A DNA stretch of 64,000 bases from Meandrina meandrites. Its lineage: Eukaryota > Cnidaria > Anthozoa > Scleractinia > Meandrinidae. Where the stretch lies: positions 37,773,637 to 37,837,636 of the forward strand of contig OY855905.1 of assembly GCA_963693305.1 (NCBI GenBank). The letters are read 5' to 3'. Below the pieces are notes generated by a model that saw only the letters and a list, made by a program, of their open reading frames with translations, searched no databases and was not told the DNA's origin. Shown here piece by piece: positions 1 through 11,226 of the stretch (position 1 is its first letter; the number at the start of each line of letters is the position of its first letter). The translations under genes were made by a program, and so were the position numbers.

Positions 1-85
1 CATAGGATTCAAGTATGCTCTAACTTGTGCTTTCATTGTGCCAAATTTGAAGTCGATAAACATCTGAACCTCCTGATTCCTGTAT

Positions 86-315
86 CAGTCGGGGGAACAA
101 GTGCCAGTTGATGGCGTGATCACTTCTCCGAGAAGTGACTGAACCCGCGGTTTTCGTCCCAGAAGTTGCTAAGCGACATGATGTATTTGTTCGCGCGAGT
201 GCTAACTGAGTACTCGTGAGCGCTCACGCTAGTTTTTGATTGGATGAAATAACTCGGAAACTCTTCGCGTGCTTCAACGAAGATTTGCCAAAACTGGCAC
301 TTGTTCCCTCGACTG
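86..315. mobile_element. MITE-like hairpin element
   Basis: A 24-bp terminal inverted repeat starts CAGTCGGGGGAACAAGTGCC at 86-109 and returns inverted at 292-315 with one mismatch (GGGG versus AGGG). The flanks carry the same four bases, GTAT, on both sides, a possible target duplication. The interior has no convincing coding sequence. This is a small non-autonomous DNA-transposon type structure; the superfamily is not assigned. Confidence 0.7.
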
Positions 316-663
316 GTATCTTCTACTCCCACATAACATACCTTTTACTCCTGCTTCCCGCCCCTTTTCATAATGGTTCCCTCCTCTTTGTCCCATTTCT
401 ATCACAAAATATTTAACAATTATTCAGCGAAATGGAAATAATGCCCCTTCTGTCAGTCAAGGAAGAAAAACAATATTTGTTTTCTTGCCATGTAGTTAGC
501 TGTTTATCAAAAGACTGCAGAAATTAGCAACAGGTTGAATAAATGTATCGTCACACTGGGAACCATGCTTGAAAATTGACAGCAAAAGTCGCAACTGTTT
601 GAGCCTCATCTTGTTGTTTTTGACTGACACTGAATTTTTTGTTTTTGAATTGATCTTTTTTTC

Positions 664-697
664 AGTGTAAGGTCATGACTCAACTTGCTGTGACATA
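664..697 (+). other. possible 5' UTR splice acceptor and leader of the transporter gene
   Basis: A T-rich tract followed by CAG (about 653-665) sits 32 bases before the ATG at 698. It could be the acceptor of a 5' UTR intron, which would put the promoter further upstream. An alternative is that transcription starts close to the ATG. RNA data would decide. Confidence 0.3.
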
Positions 698-3474
698 ATG
701 GCAAGGTATTGTAGTGTTGCTGTGGAACTGATTGCATTTTTAACCTTTTTTGCTACAACTCTGCTGGATATCATCACTCAAAAGCACATCTTCAACAATT
801 TATCTGAGGATAATGCAAATACAAACAAACTTCATTTTTGTAAAACATCAGAGGATGTGGATTGCTGCAACTCCACTGACATTGGGATAATGATGCAGAC
901 CTCTGCTGATACAGAATGTCGGTTGCTTTACATACACTTGGCATCACTTCTGATGGCAATACCATCAACAATTCTTCTTGGGATCTGGAGTGAAACAGAG
1001 GGGCGCAAAAATGTGCTCATTCTTTCCTTGTTAGGTACACTGCTGCGTGTGGCTTTATTTATCATGATCACACACTTTCAGGAGCCATTCCACTTTTTCA
1101 TTATTGCAAGTCTTGTGACAAGTACATGTGGATATAAGACAAGCTTCATGGCAATATGCATGGCCTTTATTGCCGATATAACTAGTAACCAACAAAGAAC
1201 ATTGCGAATTGTCTTCTTAGACTGTGCTACAGGGCTTGGAATTGGCTTGGCTTATTTTATTAGCGGTTTTTATCTGGATTGTGATCGGTTCCATTATTTT
1301 CTCTGGGCTGTTCTTGCTCTCGGCATTTTTAATATTATGTATGTTATCTGCTTCTTAGACAAGACATCACTTAGCTATGAACCTTCTCCAATTTGTACCT
1401 GCAAATATTTTATTAGCTTGTGCAAAGTCTTCAGTTTTGATCCAGGAAATGGTAGGAGATGGCGCTTACTGACTTTTGTTGCTACATTTTTCATTGGTGT
1501 GTTAGTTATTACTGGAACAAACAATTTGCTTATTTTGTATGCTCAAACATCCCTTTGTTTTACTCTGGTTTTGACTGGCTACTTATCAGGAGCTCTTGCA
1601 TTACGTTTTATTTCAAGCTTGGCTGGTGTCAAGTTACTTCAGACCATTTCAAAAATGTCCAATAACTGGCTGATTGAAGCAGGTTTAGTGTCCTTTTTTG
1701 CTGGCCTCATTTTGGCAGCATTTAGCAGCACAGCTCGTATGCTTTTTAATGGTAAGTGCTATTAATATTATTTTACATAAAAAATGCCAAGTTACTTTTG
1801 GAAGTAATTTCTTCTGAGGCTCCATTGTCAGTTATAAGAAATTCAGGTTCATAGACTTGTTGGAAGTTTTAGTGATTTTATAATGGTTCAGATAAAGATG
1901 GCACCTATATGTTCATTTAATGTGCGCAGTCTGAGCAGCGATAAAATGAGCATGAATAGTAATAAAATTAATCTAAATCCTCTATTACCCCTCTCCTTTC
2001 TCCAATAAGCCCTTACTTCTTTTTTGAAGCAAGAATCTAGTAAGTTCTCCAAGGCCCTCTTTCAACTCCTTTCCCCTTTTTGCCTTTCACCACGAAAGCA
2101 ATAAACAACAGATGGTTAATCACCACATCAATCAAGGTACAAATCTACATATAAAGTACTACTTCAGAGTTCTGAGGGAAATAATTCATATTAATCATGA
2201 ATAGAACGATCAAAGTACAATACAAAAAAAAAACTTAAAATAAGTGGTATATAAGCTAGTACCTAAGCAACTAAATTGAATAAGGCCCCTCTCTTTATTA
2301 AGACTTCCGGGCCCTCCTCAATCCCCCACATGCTTGGAATAAACAAGCCCTCCAGCTAGGAGGGGAATAGTCTTTCATTAAAAATGTGTCTCACAGAATT
2401 TTAATACAAGAATTTCATGGGTTTCGCAGTCTTTATTTTTTCCCAAGCCATCTCAGAGTCTTGATTTTGTTTGCAAAGCTAAGAATGTCTCAGACTTGCA
2501 GAAAATTTATAAATCTGGCTGTCTCGCAAAGTCGCAAATTTACATTCAGGAGAATGGTAAATATCATTTCAAAATCCAGTAGAGTGCAAAATTATTGGGC
2601 TTATAACTGGGATTAGGTAATGTACCTAGACATGATTCACAAGGATTGTTCAAAGTGTTGAGTTTGTCATGACTGTAATCTCTTTTGTGTATTTTCAGTT
2701 CCAGCATTTCAGTTTTTAGGTGCCATGCCATTAGCAGTGATGAAGGGCAGTATGTCAAGGCTGGTAGAGCTTCAGGAACAGGGTAATTTCATATTGTCAA
2801 TTGATGATATAATTTTGGCCACGAGTAGTAACAATTTATTGTAGTTCCAATGGCGTTCAAAAAAAGGTGGGTGGCGGGGGGGGGGTTGATGTGAAGATGG
2901 CCTCTTTCAAGCTTACAAAAATGGGGCCTGGAGACTGACAATAGACCCTTTTCTGCTCTGATGAGGAGTGGGACATGACTCGTCCAGATCCCTCCTCTTA
3001 GATCTGCCACTGATAACAGCTTTTTAATGGCTGACAGTCATTGGCAGGATTTTTGAAACTATTTTTATATGCATATAATCCATAATATAGCAAGTAAGCC
3101 AATTTCTTATTTTCTAAACAACGTTTTTCCTAGGAACCTTGTTTGCAGTCGTTTCGTGTTTGGAAAGTTTGGCATCTTTTCTTGGAGTCTTTATTTTCAG
3201 ACGTCTCTATCTTGCCACAATTGGTGTGTTTCCTGGATTATCTTTTGTGATAGGAGCCTTGTTACTGATTGTTCCAGCTGTTCTTGTTGGGTAAGTGAAA
3301 CTGCCATTAATGAAGGGGTACCTGCTGTATTGCCCACAGTCACAGTTGACCCTCTTTATTTTAAATTAAGAGCTAATCCCTTCTTGAACAAGCCCCCTGT
3401 TGTCAGTATTAATTTAAGATGTTCATTAATTTTTTAGAATTTTATTAGAGGGATTTAATTTTTGCAAGTTGATC

Positions 3475-3505
<31 letters not shown>

Positions 3506-3879
3506 CAATAATATTAAGGGAGTAAAACGCTGACCTGGCCCATTCGCCCCCCCCCCCCCAAAAAAAAAAAATACAGAACTGACTGCCATTTTAACCTGCA
3601 GTCTCTAGTGCCAAGGCTATAAAGAGGCAACTTATTTACAGTAATAGAATATTTTGATCTTTCAGGTTCATTCATAGAAATGATCACACAACCTCAGGAA
3701 ATCTTTTCTGTGAAGATGAATCTTCAGAGTCAGACTTTGGACGACAGTGCTCTATAAGCACCAGGTCAAGGTCAAGCCCAAGAACATGTAGTGTCCCTGT
3801 GGTGACGAGAGAGGACTTTCAGAGCAGTTATCAGGAGTATAGTATTGTGACAAATGAAGATCAAGGAATTACTTTTTAA
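698..3879 (+). CDS. MFS transporter, SLC46 / proton-coupled folate transporter-like
   Basis: Four coding exons join in frame: 698-1751, 2699-2782, 3134-3290 and 3666-3879, giving 502 aa. All introns are GT-AG. Residues 10-28 form TM1, followed by a Cys-containing luminal/extracellular loop (about 30-75) with an NST glycosylation sequon at 58-60. GIWSETEGRK (95-104) matches the MFS loop 2-3 signature, and AFIADIT...QRTLRI (156-171) is the SLC46-typical TM4-5 region. Exons 2 and 3 add TM9-12 and the Ser-rich exon 4 is a cytoplasmic tail. Known family members move folates, antifolates or muropeptide-like solutes with protons across plasma or lysosomal membranes. The substrate here is unknown. 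AATAAA lies at 4089-4094, about 210 bases after the stop. Family call is firm; the subtype (SLC46A1 versus A3) is not resolved. Confidence 0.85.
3475..3507. repeat. (TGAT)n microsatellite
   Basis: About eight uninterrupted TGAT units lie in intron 3 of the transporter gene, followed at 3547-3570 by C- and A-homopolymers. Confidence 0.9.
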
Positions 3880-4202
3880 CCAGGGACCCTTTATCCTTTC
3901 TGGTCCATTTCCTTTAGGGTCAAAGGACCTAAGTTAAGTAAGTCAAGTCCACACATAGGACCTAATTTCTAACCCGAAATTTCAGTTGTCTGCCTCCTGC
4001 CCTCATAAAGCCTAATAACCCACGTTAGGCTTAGGGTGAGAGATGACTGACATTTCAGGCAAGGAAATTTCACATCAAATTAGTGTTGAATAAAAGTAAA
4101 TCTTACCATACAATACATTTAATATTACCGTACATGGTAAACGTGTTTTTGTGTGCCAGCCACTTTGAATTTTAAATATGTGGTCATCTGGTGTTGTGTG
4201 GG

Positions 4203-4440
4203 AGGCATGGTGGCCGAATGGTTAGTGTGCTGGACTCCAGATCGGGTGGTCCAGGCTGGGTTCGAGCCCTGGCCAGGGGAACTGCATTGTGTTCCTGCGC
4301 AAGAACATAATGCGTCTCTCCATGCCACCCAGGTGTATAAATGGGTACTGGTGTCCTGGCGGATTGGGACCTAAAAGAATAGCCCTAAAACAATGTACTC
4401 TAAGAGCGCTAGTTCCTTGATGGGCACTATTTTTTTTAAA
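4203..4440 (+). mobile_element. tRNA-derived SINE
   Basis: A polymerase III A box (TGGCCGAATGG, 4211-4221) and B box (GGTTCGAGCCC, 4259-4269) stand 37 bases apart, inside a tRNA-like head. A tRNA-unrelated body (about 4280-4425) and a T-rich tail (4431-4440) follow. The body contains the phrase GGTGTATAAATGGGTACTGG, which I recall from cnidarian SINEs. It is not a functional tRNA: no acceptor stem closes. Confidence 0.75.
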
Positions 4441-5828
4441 AAAACAAAATTGAAATTGAAGTGTTAAAAATCTACTCTTGGTTTTATTATGAGAACCTAA
4501 AGACAGAGATCCTCAGTGCACACAAGACAATTCTGGAATATGTTTAACTTAATATTTGTTTTGAAAATTTGGTTTGAATATTTTTGGCATGAAAGGTATA
4601 TTAGCATGATGTACAAGAGATAGTAAATCCTTCAAGCCTGGCCTGTTGTCAATGTCCAGATTTATCCCTTCCTGAAAAACCTTCAGTAGAAATAATAAAA
4701 TTATTATTTTCCAGTGTTTTGATACGTCGAAACATCAGAAAACATTAATTTTATTATTCCCTCATTTTAATTTTTTTATCTGGCTGTGTGTGTAGTTGTT
4801 ATTGTGTTAACTGTGGGAAAAAAAAGAATTTCCGTACTTATTGCCCTAGATGACAGGGGAAATACCCTACTTGGCCAACATGCAATCTCCTCTTTCTGTC
4901 ACTGACTGCGAGGGCTTTTTTAATTACACATTTCCCGATAGAGTGATTTTATTTAAACCGTGAAACAATATCTAACAGTTAGTGTGTAATAGTCAAAACT
5001 TAACAAAAGAAAACAACAGAATTAGTGTGTAATAGTATCTAATAGTGTAGTAACTATTTCACGGGTTCAGTAAAAATCACTCTAAGACGTCTGACTAACA
5101 AGTTATAAATTATAGTTTACTGTGAAACTCAGAAAACCGTGAACACCAGAAATATTAATGGAATGTTATTGTGTTGCAAGGAAAAAGCCAATCAGGCGTG
5201 AGAAAACTAAACCGCAAACAGCAACGGTTATTAGTTTGTGGTTTTGAGGTTTGCTTCAGTGTTCCAGAATTTCATTGTGATTGGTCACTACACAATCAAC
5301 ATTCCTGAAATATTTCAGATGTTCACGGTATTCTGAATTTGACAGTAAGTTTTATTCAATAAGTTATAGATAAATATTTTTATTCCATAAGCTATAGTTA
5401 AGTATTTTTATCCCATAAGTTATGGTTAAGAATTCATAACGAGAACAACAATAAATTGCAAAAGAAGAATACTGACTGGGCATTGTACTGTATTTCAATT
5501 GAATTGTTTTACAATTTCTGGTGATTTCCCAGTGTTTAACGTCCACATCGCAAGTGGAGGATAGGTGCCCAAGGGGCCAGGGGGCTGCAATTGCAATCAC
5601 ATCCCCAAGGCGCCAGAACACCCGACTGGCCTGCCCAAACCCGCAACCCAGCCACGAGCCCCCAGCGCCAATTGCAAGACCCCAAGCACCCATCACACTC
5701 GAGCCCTACTGGCTCAGTGGAAGAGAAATTACCCAATAAACCTAGAGAAAAACGACCCGGTAAAAGGGGGAGGGTGGGAAGGGAACGCTGAAAACGCTAC
5801 TCTAAACTGAACGCCACACTGATAAACC
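4441..5828. other. intergenic, no gene recognised
   Basis: No coding exon is supported. Short overlapping ORFs at 5364-5810 lie in a C-rich tract that reads openly in several frames at once. That is the mark of biased composition rather than of a gene. Confidence 0.6.
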
Positions 5829-6083
5829 CAATCTCATCCCCAGAGCCCGCTATCCTTCTGGACTGCGCCAGGAATCGAGACCTCTGGGCTAGACTGAAAG
5901 CCCGCCAAAAAAACGGCGAAATCTCATTGGCTGTTGAAACTTGTTCATTTCAACCACAATCTCCGACGCACGCGCAGAATCAAACCAGAACCAGGAAATC
6001 CTGGTTCCGGCTTTGGATTCGACCAGAGCCCTTGCGCTTCCCGATTGCTGGTCAAGGGGACGCGGGCTCTGGGGACGAGATTG
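5829..6083. mobile_element. MITE-like element with 22-bp inverted ends
   Basis: The left end CAATCTCATCCCCAGAGCCC (from 5829) is repeated inverted at 6062-6083 with one A/G difference over about 22 bp. GATAAACC occurs just outside both ends and may be the target duplication. The interior holds no credible coding sequence. Confidence 0.65.
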
Positions 6084-6194
6084 CGATAAACCCAAAACTG
6101 AAAGCACATGGGATGGATACGCATGTACAGGACGAGAATACCGCTGGACAGAAGTCAGCCCCAGCTTACCTGCAACCGTATGAAAGCCAGTAAC

Positions 6195-6262
6195 GCAACA
6201 AACGCTAAACGCCTCCAACGCTAAACGCCACAAACGCTAAACGCTACAAACGCCATAGACAC
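6195..6262. repeat. short tandem AACGCTAAACGC-type repeat
   Basis: Units around ACGCTAAACGCC(A/T)CAAACGCTA recur several times with small changes (CAACAAACGCTAAACGCC, CCACAAACGCTAAACGCTA and similar). The array is short, imperfect and non-coding. Confidence 0.6.
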
Positions 6263-6866
6263 TAAACACGCCACTGACAAGGCTGTGCTCCTTGTCGTTA
6301 ACTATGTTAAATAATATTTAACTGTATTAAATTATCTTGAGGTCATAGGAAACCTTAAGTAATTTAGTTCAGGAAGGCAAGGAAAACACCAGAAATATAA
6401 TACATGTAATGCATATTAACCCTCTTGTTACGAATAGCAATCAACATTTCATTTATCCACGAAACCGTACGGTTGACGGACTGAAAGTCTGTAGAATAAT
6501 ATTTCCCTTATAGATCGTTTTCACGTGACGTCATCAGGTACCAAAATCCAAAACTAAAGAGACACCATAGGTTTTATCCACCTCAGGTATAAGAGGTACT
6601 AAAATTATATCTATTTGCAACTTTTCAGCTCAGTAGCGTCCTTCGTTTGAAAACCAGCGCAATTTGAATTTCAGAGTAATGGCGGTGCGTGACACGCAGT
6701 TACGATCGTGTTTGCCAAAAAATATACATTTATCTTGTGATTTTTAACCATTTGAGAAGTTAAAGTAGCAGGAAATATGTTTATGAAAATGTTTGTTTGT
6801 CAAATACCGATAATCAGTGGCCTAGATGATCAAAGTAAGTTCCAGATGTTTACAGTATTTTCCGGC

Positions 6867-6905
6867 CGCCATATTGGTGTACCACAGATGTACACCAATA
6901 TGGCG
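6867..6905. repeat. perfect 16-bp hairpin
   Basis: CGCCATATTGGTGTAC at 6867-6882 pairs perfectly with 6890-6905 across a 7-base loop. A looser hairpin of similar core sequence sits at 49886-49922, which suggests a dispersed family. It may be the inner end of a larger transposon-derived palindrome. Confidence 0.85.
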
Positions 6906-7212
6906 AATCCATGCTGGGCTCTGTAAATTTGTGCAAAACATTTCGACGAATATCTTAAGTTTGGGACAACGCACAGACCTAAAATTTGGAGAAATTACTT
7001 CTTTACTTCTCTCCTATAATATCCTATTTTCTTGAAATCATTCACTCAATAGTTTTTCGATTTATATTTTTGTTGCGTGACAGTGAAAACGATCTATTAC
7101 ACAATTTACTTTTGTCTGTCAAGTGGGTAGTATTGCGGTATATTTTTTCTCGTTTGCATTTTTACTCACGGCGCCCTAAAGTACAGCACGTCGTAAAATA
7201 TACAGTACACAC

Positions 7213-7538
7213 TTAAGGTGGCTGGTAACGGTTTCCAGCATTTTACCGCTCTTATACTTTGATGGGTCAGTACTACCACTCTTTATCAGCTGCTGCTACT
7301 CTATTGGCATCTAACAAATGTCCAATCATTGTTGAATAAATTGTGGTCATTTTCTGGATACCATAGCAACAGTGTAACCTGTTACAAACATCTTTAAACT
7401 TTAGCTTCCAGTATCAATAACTTCAAAACAAGCTCTAAAGTGGCCCCCACGTTTTATTATTAAGTAACGATTAGTATGTCGTGCAACTTCAAGTGCAAAG
7501 TTAAAAAAATCTATCTAGGCAGTTCAGAGCCACTTTAA
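7213..7538. mobile_element. TTAA-flanked MITE
   Basis: TTAA duplications at 7213-7216 and 7535-7538 bound an element whose ends match as GGTGGCT (left) and AGTGGCT (right, inverted). A second TTAAGGTGGCTCTGAACC end starts at 7552. With the right end of the first element it makes an inverted pair (7519-7571), so a second partial copy probably abuts it. TTAA targets are typical of piggyBac- and Kolobok-type elements. Confidence 0.6.
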
Positions 7539-7696
7539 ATTTTTGAGAAATTTAAGGTGGCTCTGAACCCTCTAGAAAGGAAACCGATGCTGTGATAGAA
7601 TTTAACAAAAAAAGTGTACAAGACTATCCTTTGGAGTGTAAGGCGATGATCCTCACTAGGATCATGTGTGGTTGAAATTTGTTCAGTCGGATGTTT

Positions 7697-9139
7697 TCAT
7701 CCCCACCACTGCCCTCCGTATTTTTCTCTGCGAGCTTCATGATGTTTAGCAGCGTGTGTTAATTTCTTAGGTTCTGTTTGTGGTCGTTCAATTGGCTGAA
7801 GTCGAAGCTTTGGAAAATACGAAAATGTGAAGGATCTCGAGACAGAATTTGCAAGTACAGCAGAGTGGTAACTTTCCCACAGCATTTGGTTACGTTCCCG
7901 CTTTTTCTTCGCCTCTTCAACTCTCCTTTGCCTGTCAATAGCTTCTTTCTCTTTTCGCTCTGCTTCAATTTTTCTAATTTCCTCTAGTCGTTTTCTCTTT
8001 TCCTCCAGCCGCTGCTGCAATTTCTCAGCGTTTTTCAGACTTTTGATGTTTCGCCGCTCTTCTTCCAGCTGGATGTCGAACTCTTTTTCCTTTTCCTCAG
8101 TAAAGGTCAGTGCCCGCTTGACACCCGCAGCTTGCTCGTGTAAATTCAAGTATGTCAACTCTGCTATTAAATGCTGCACTTGAATTTTCTCGATGTCCAA
8201 ACATTCTTGCTTTTTACGCTGCTTTAGAAGATTGCTAGTTTTTGGACTGCCTTGCGCGCGTTTTCCTGTCCAAACACCCTTTACCTTTGCGGAATGTTTA
8301 AGAAAGGTGTCCCTTTGCTTTGAGTTTGTCCAAGGGGCGGCTTTGTTTATTTTTACAGTTTGCTTTTTACTCGCGGTTTTGCTACGACCTGAGCTTATTT
8401 CATTCCTGTATCTTTTTGCACGAGTTTGTCGTAAAACTTTTCTCGCTTCCTTCACAATTTCTCGGAAATTGTTTCTCAAAGCTCGTTTCTTTTCTTTGAT
8501 GTCTCGCTCGGTTTCCCGCTTCTGGTCATAGTTTTCACTGGAAGTTATATTAGCTGTTCCGTTCTCAATCATTGCGGATTCCTCGGCGCTGTTTGCTTCG
8601 CAAGAATCATGACTATAAAAATTTGTATTAGGAGTTTCATCGGATATAAAGTTTGAATGAAATAGTAGAGTGGATAAACCTTCTACTGTATCACTTCTGT
8701 TGTCCTCAGTTGCGGTTTTGGATGAAAAACAGCCTTCATTGCTCTGGCAGCTCTCTGCTGATTTGGCAAGTTCTTCGACAGGTCGTTTTACGCGACAGAA
8801 CTCACTGTCAGTGTAGTTCACAGCACTCGTGTTACGTGTCGAAGTTTCAGTTTCGGTTTCAGTATCAGATTCAATTGATGGTGGTGACAATTTTCTTGTG
8901 AAATCAGTGTCACCCGATTTTATCCTCTCTAGTTTAAATGGAAACGACGGAGAAGCGAGTGACTCGTTCCAGTTGAAGTATATGCTGTTATTTTCTATTT
9001 GTGCCCCAGGGCACGTCAAACTCTCTGTGTCTCCGTCATACGATTCCGTAAGTGCTGAAAGTTTCCTGCTCTCCAGTGTTGAAGAAGTTGACGGCCTGGA
9101 CATGTTGGCTAGTGTCAGTTCCTGAGGAGAGTTAAACAC
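7697..9139 (-). CDS. coiled-coil protein with FSYFP tail motif, copy 1 (intronless)
   Basis: A single 480-aa open frame starts at the first ATG (9139); a second Met at residue 13 is an alternative start. Residues 1-200 are Ser/Thr/Glu-rich and probably disordered. Residues 205-245 are basic and helical. Residues 315-345 (VQHLIAEL...LNLHEQAAGV) are a short helical domain shared with the paralogs. Residues 345-420 are a Glu/Lys/Arg coiled coil. The conserved SRSFTFSYFP is at 434-443, followed by a 37-aa basic tail not present in copies 2 and 3. I do not recognise the family by name. The motif order is shared with the genes at 16.9, 19.3 and 22.8 kb, all intronless and on the same strand. Function is unknown; a cytoskeletal or scaffold role would be a guess from the coiled coil. 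Confidence 0.8.
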   Translation of the reverse strand: MFNSPQELTLANMSRPSTSSTLESRKLSALTESYDGDTESLTCPGAQIENNSIYFNWNESLASPSFPFKLERIKSGDTDFTRKLSPPSIESDTETETETSTRNTSAVNYTDSEFCRVKRPVEELAKSAESCQSNEGCFSSKTATEDNRSDTVEGLSTLLFHSNFISDETPNTNFYSHDSCEANSAEESAMIENGTANITSSENYDQKRETERDIKEKKRALRNNFREIVKEARKVLRQTRAKRYRNEISSGRSKTASKKQTVKINKAAPWTNSKQRDTFLKHSAKVKGVWTGKRAQGSPKTSNLLKQRKKQECLDIEKIQVQHLIAELTYLNLHEQAAGVKRALTFTEEKEKEFDIQLEEERRNIKSLKNAEKLQQRLEEKRKRLEEIRKIEAERKEKEAIDRQRRVEEAKKKRERNQMLWESYHSAVLANSVSRSFTFSYFPKLRLQPIERPQTEPKKLTHAAKHHEARREKYGGQWWG

Positions 9140-10791
9140 GATGAACTGGTCTCCAACTGACGTTGTTTTTACACTGAAGACTTTTTAGCATTCGTTGTAG
9201 CCACAGATACAAAAAGCAACAGCAAAACAACAAAATTAAAGTTCCTAAGCGTCTGAACGACAGTCAGTTTCAACACTAGCAACTCAGTCGTCGCGGTTTC
9301 AATTAACTCAGTTCGAGGCAACAGGGACCACTTGCTTTCTCTCTTCATTCAGCTGCAGATATAGGAGGATTTTCGTCTTACTACTAATGGCACACATTTT
9401 AGGAAGAACGTGTATCTTATACTTCCCTTCAGCTGTCCGACCGAGATTTTGAGTAAACACTTGGAACAACTATTTGGCACAACAGCACGTTGATTATTTA
9501 GCTGAGTTGTTTTACTGTGAAAATCTGTAACACTTCAGTTGGTAACATCGGATATAGATGCATTTATCAGTGCTATGAGAAAAACATGAGGACCCTCTGT
9601 GGTGTTAATTTTGGTTTCCCATTGCTTTGTTTGCGAGATGAAAGACGTGCTCAGACGACACAACACCTAAGCTGTTCATATTTGATGAGCAAAGAAAGAA
9701 AACAAAACTAACAAGGAGCGGATTCCGTTTCCCATCTCTTTATTATGCTTCTTAGATGCGGCTAAGTTTGACCACTGCTGCGAAAATGGCGATAATTAAG
9801 ATTTGTGTTGTTACTTGAGCTGCGTCATTTGTTCGGAATCGATTGATATATTGTGATTTTGAAACAATATTTTGAAAGTGTATTATTTAGAAGCATGTTT
9901 CACCTGTACTTATTGAAACTAAAACATATCCACTTTAAGATTTGTGACTCTCTGTAATATTGTGTCCTTGCTGTGCTTGTTACAGCATGTCCAGTGCTTG
10001 TTTTGGTATTCACGGACTCAGAAAAAATCGAACCAAACAACAAAATATGTGCGTAATGGGTTCATTAATTTATTAATAATGTTGAGAAAACAGAGCAAGG
10101 ATCAGGAAACTATATATTGTTTTATCTCTAACCCTCGACGAAGATAAAAGATAATGACATAATGTATTATTGAATCGGCGTTAATCATCACTTAACCACA
10201 CAAGCAACGAAGTAACACGCAAAAGAGATCTTGAGAGCAAAGGATGCTTAATTGGTCACCTTTGGGAAGTAATAAGATGAAGCACTTATCAAACACAAAG
10301 AAAGAGTGGTCTTCTTCTCGGAAGGAAACAAGACAGCTAAAAACTGATGAAACACTGTCTGTTCACAAGTTACCTGTTGTTCTAATGGGACTAGAACGAT
10401 ATTCAGTCATTTTTGTTTTTGCAATTTAATATTACAAATGAAATATTAACGCGCTATTACATCATTATAGGAGGTACAAAGAAATGCTAGAGACCTTAAC
10501 AAAACTCCTGACTATTTTGGCTGTTTTCTCATTAAAACTAACCGGAAAATCGCTCTCATTTTTTTGCGTACGAAAAATGTCTCAGTAAAACAGGGCCCGA
10601 GTTAAAAAAAAAGAAAAAAAAAACATAAGAAATTCAAATTGAATACGCCCAGGAGCCGCAACAACAGAGCCACCTTACCTTTTTATGCGCCCCAGACTCC
10701 TCTCAACCAACAATTGTTGCTATAGAGAATCTGGTGTCGCTCGAGTTCCCAAAGAATCGAAGGAAGGAATTCCTAGTGAATCGCTTGCAAT
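9140..10791. promoter_or_regulatory. shared upstream region of two divergent genes
   Basis: This 1.65-kb gap separates the starts of copy 1 (-) and the 144-aa gene (+), so it must hold both promoters. I see no clear TATA box or repeat. The small ORFs at 9517-9711 and 9944-10147 show no family resemblance. Confidence 0.45.
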
Positions 10792-11226
10792 ATGAATCAG
10801 ATGGAACATAACGTAAAGATTAAAGACTACAAACGCTATGAAGCTCCAGGACCGTTTGTTCGAACCGGTTACAGGCTAAACTATCCGCAAAACTACCCGA
10901 ACGCGCAAGAAACGCGGAGGATGGAAGAACGATTCCAGACAATCCAGTGGCCTCGAAACAAAACCCTTGTTGGGCTTACAGACCAAGGAGATAGAATGAG
11001 GTTCACAAGAGACCAGCAGATAAGCGTTCTTACAAACCAAAGCGAAATTTTAACCGATGTGCAACATCACAGAAAAGTGCTACTCGACACCGTAAAAACG
11101 AACACTCATGTTGCTAGGGACGAGTTTGCTCGTGAAGTTTACACTGGAAGACCTGGTGTACGTGATATGTTGCGTGGCACTCAACCGCTTTACAAGGTCA
11201 TCAACAATGGAACATTGTATGGCTGA
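10792..11226 (+). CDS. small uncharacterised protein, intronless, 144 aa
   Basis: A single open frame starts ATG AAT CAG ATG; a Met at residue 4 is an alternative start. Composition is protein-like and rich in Arg, Asn, Gln and Tyr, with short Pro/Gly/aromatic stretches (GPFVRTGYRLNYP, residues 21-33) and an amphipathic middle (about 70-115). There is no signal peptide, membrane helix or Cys cluster. AATAAA occurs at 11521-11526, about 300 bases after the stop. I cannot assign a family. The short aromatic/proline motifs are reminiscent of ciliary microtubule inner proteins, but this is only an impression. It lies head-to-head with the coiled-coil gene at 7.7-9.1 kb. Confidence 0.65.
   Translation: MNQMEHNVKIKDYKRYEAPGPFVRTGYRLNYPQNYPNAQETRRMEERFQTIQWPRNKTLVGLTDQGDRMRFTRDQQISVLTNQSEILTDVQHHRKVLLDTVKTNTHVARDEFAREVYTGRPGVRDMLRGTQPLYKVINNGTLYG

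Noticed and set aside
120..332. 70-codon open frame on the minus strand
   Set aside because: It lies almost wholly inside an inverted-repeat element (86-315) and shows no domain.
3473..3508. Possible CRISPR-like or telomeric repeat
   Set aside because: Simple TGAT microsatellite with no spacers.
4203..4280. Possible tRNA gene
   Set aside because: A and B boxes are present but the acceptor stem does not close and a SINE body follows.
5364..6233. Several overlapping open frames on both strands
   Set aside because: A C-rich tract and a MITE-like element give open frames in many phases at once; none resembles a protein family.
7778..9125. Plus-strand open frames opposite coiled-coil copy 1
   Set aside because: They mirror the Glu/Lys/Arg-rich minus-strand gene. 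Lys/Glu codons read as Phe/Leu/Ser on the other strand and avoid stops.
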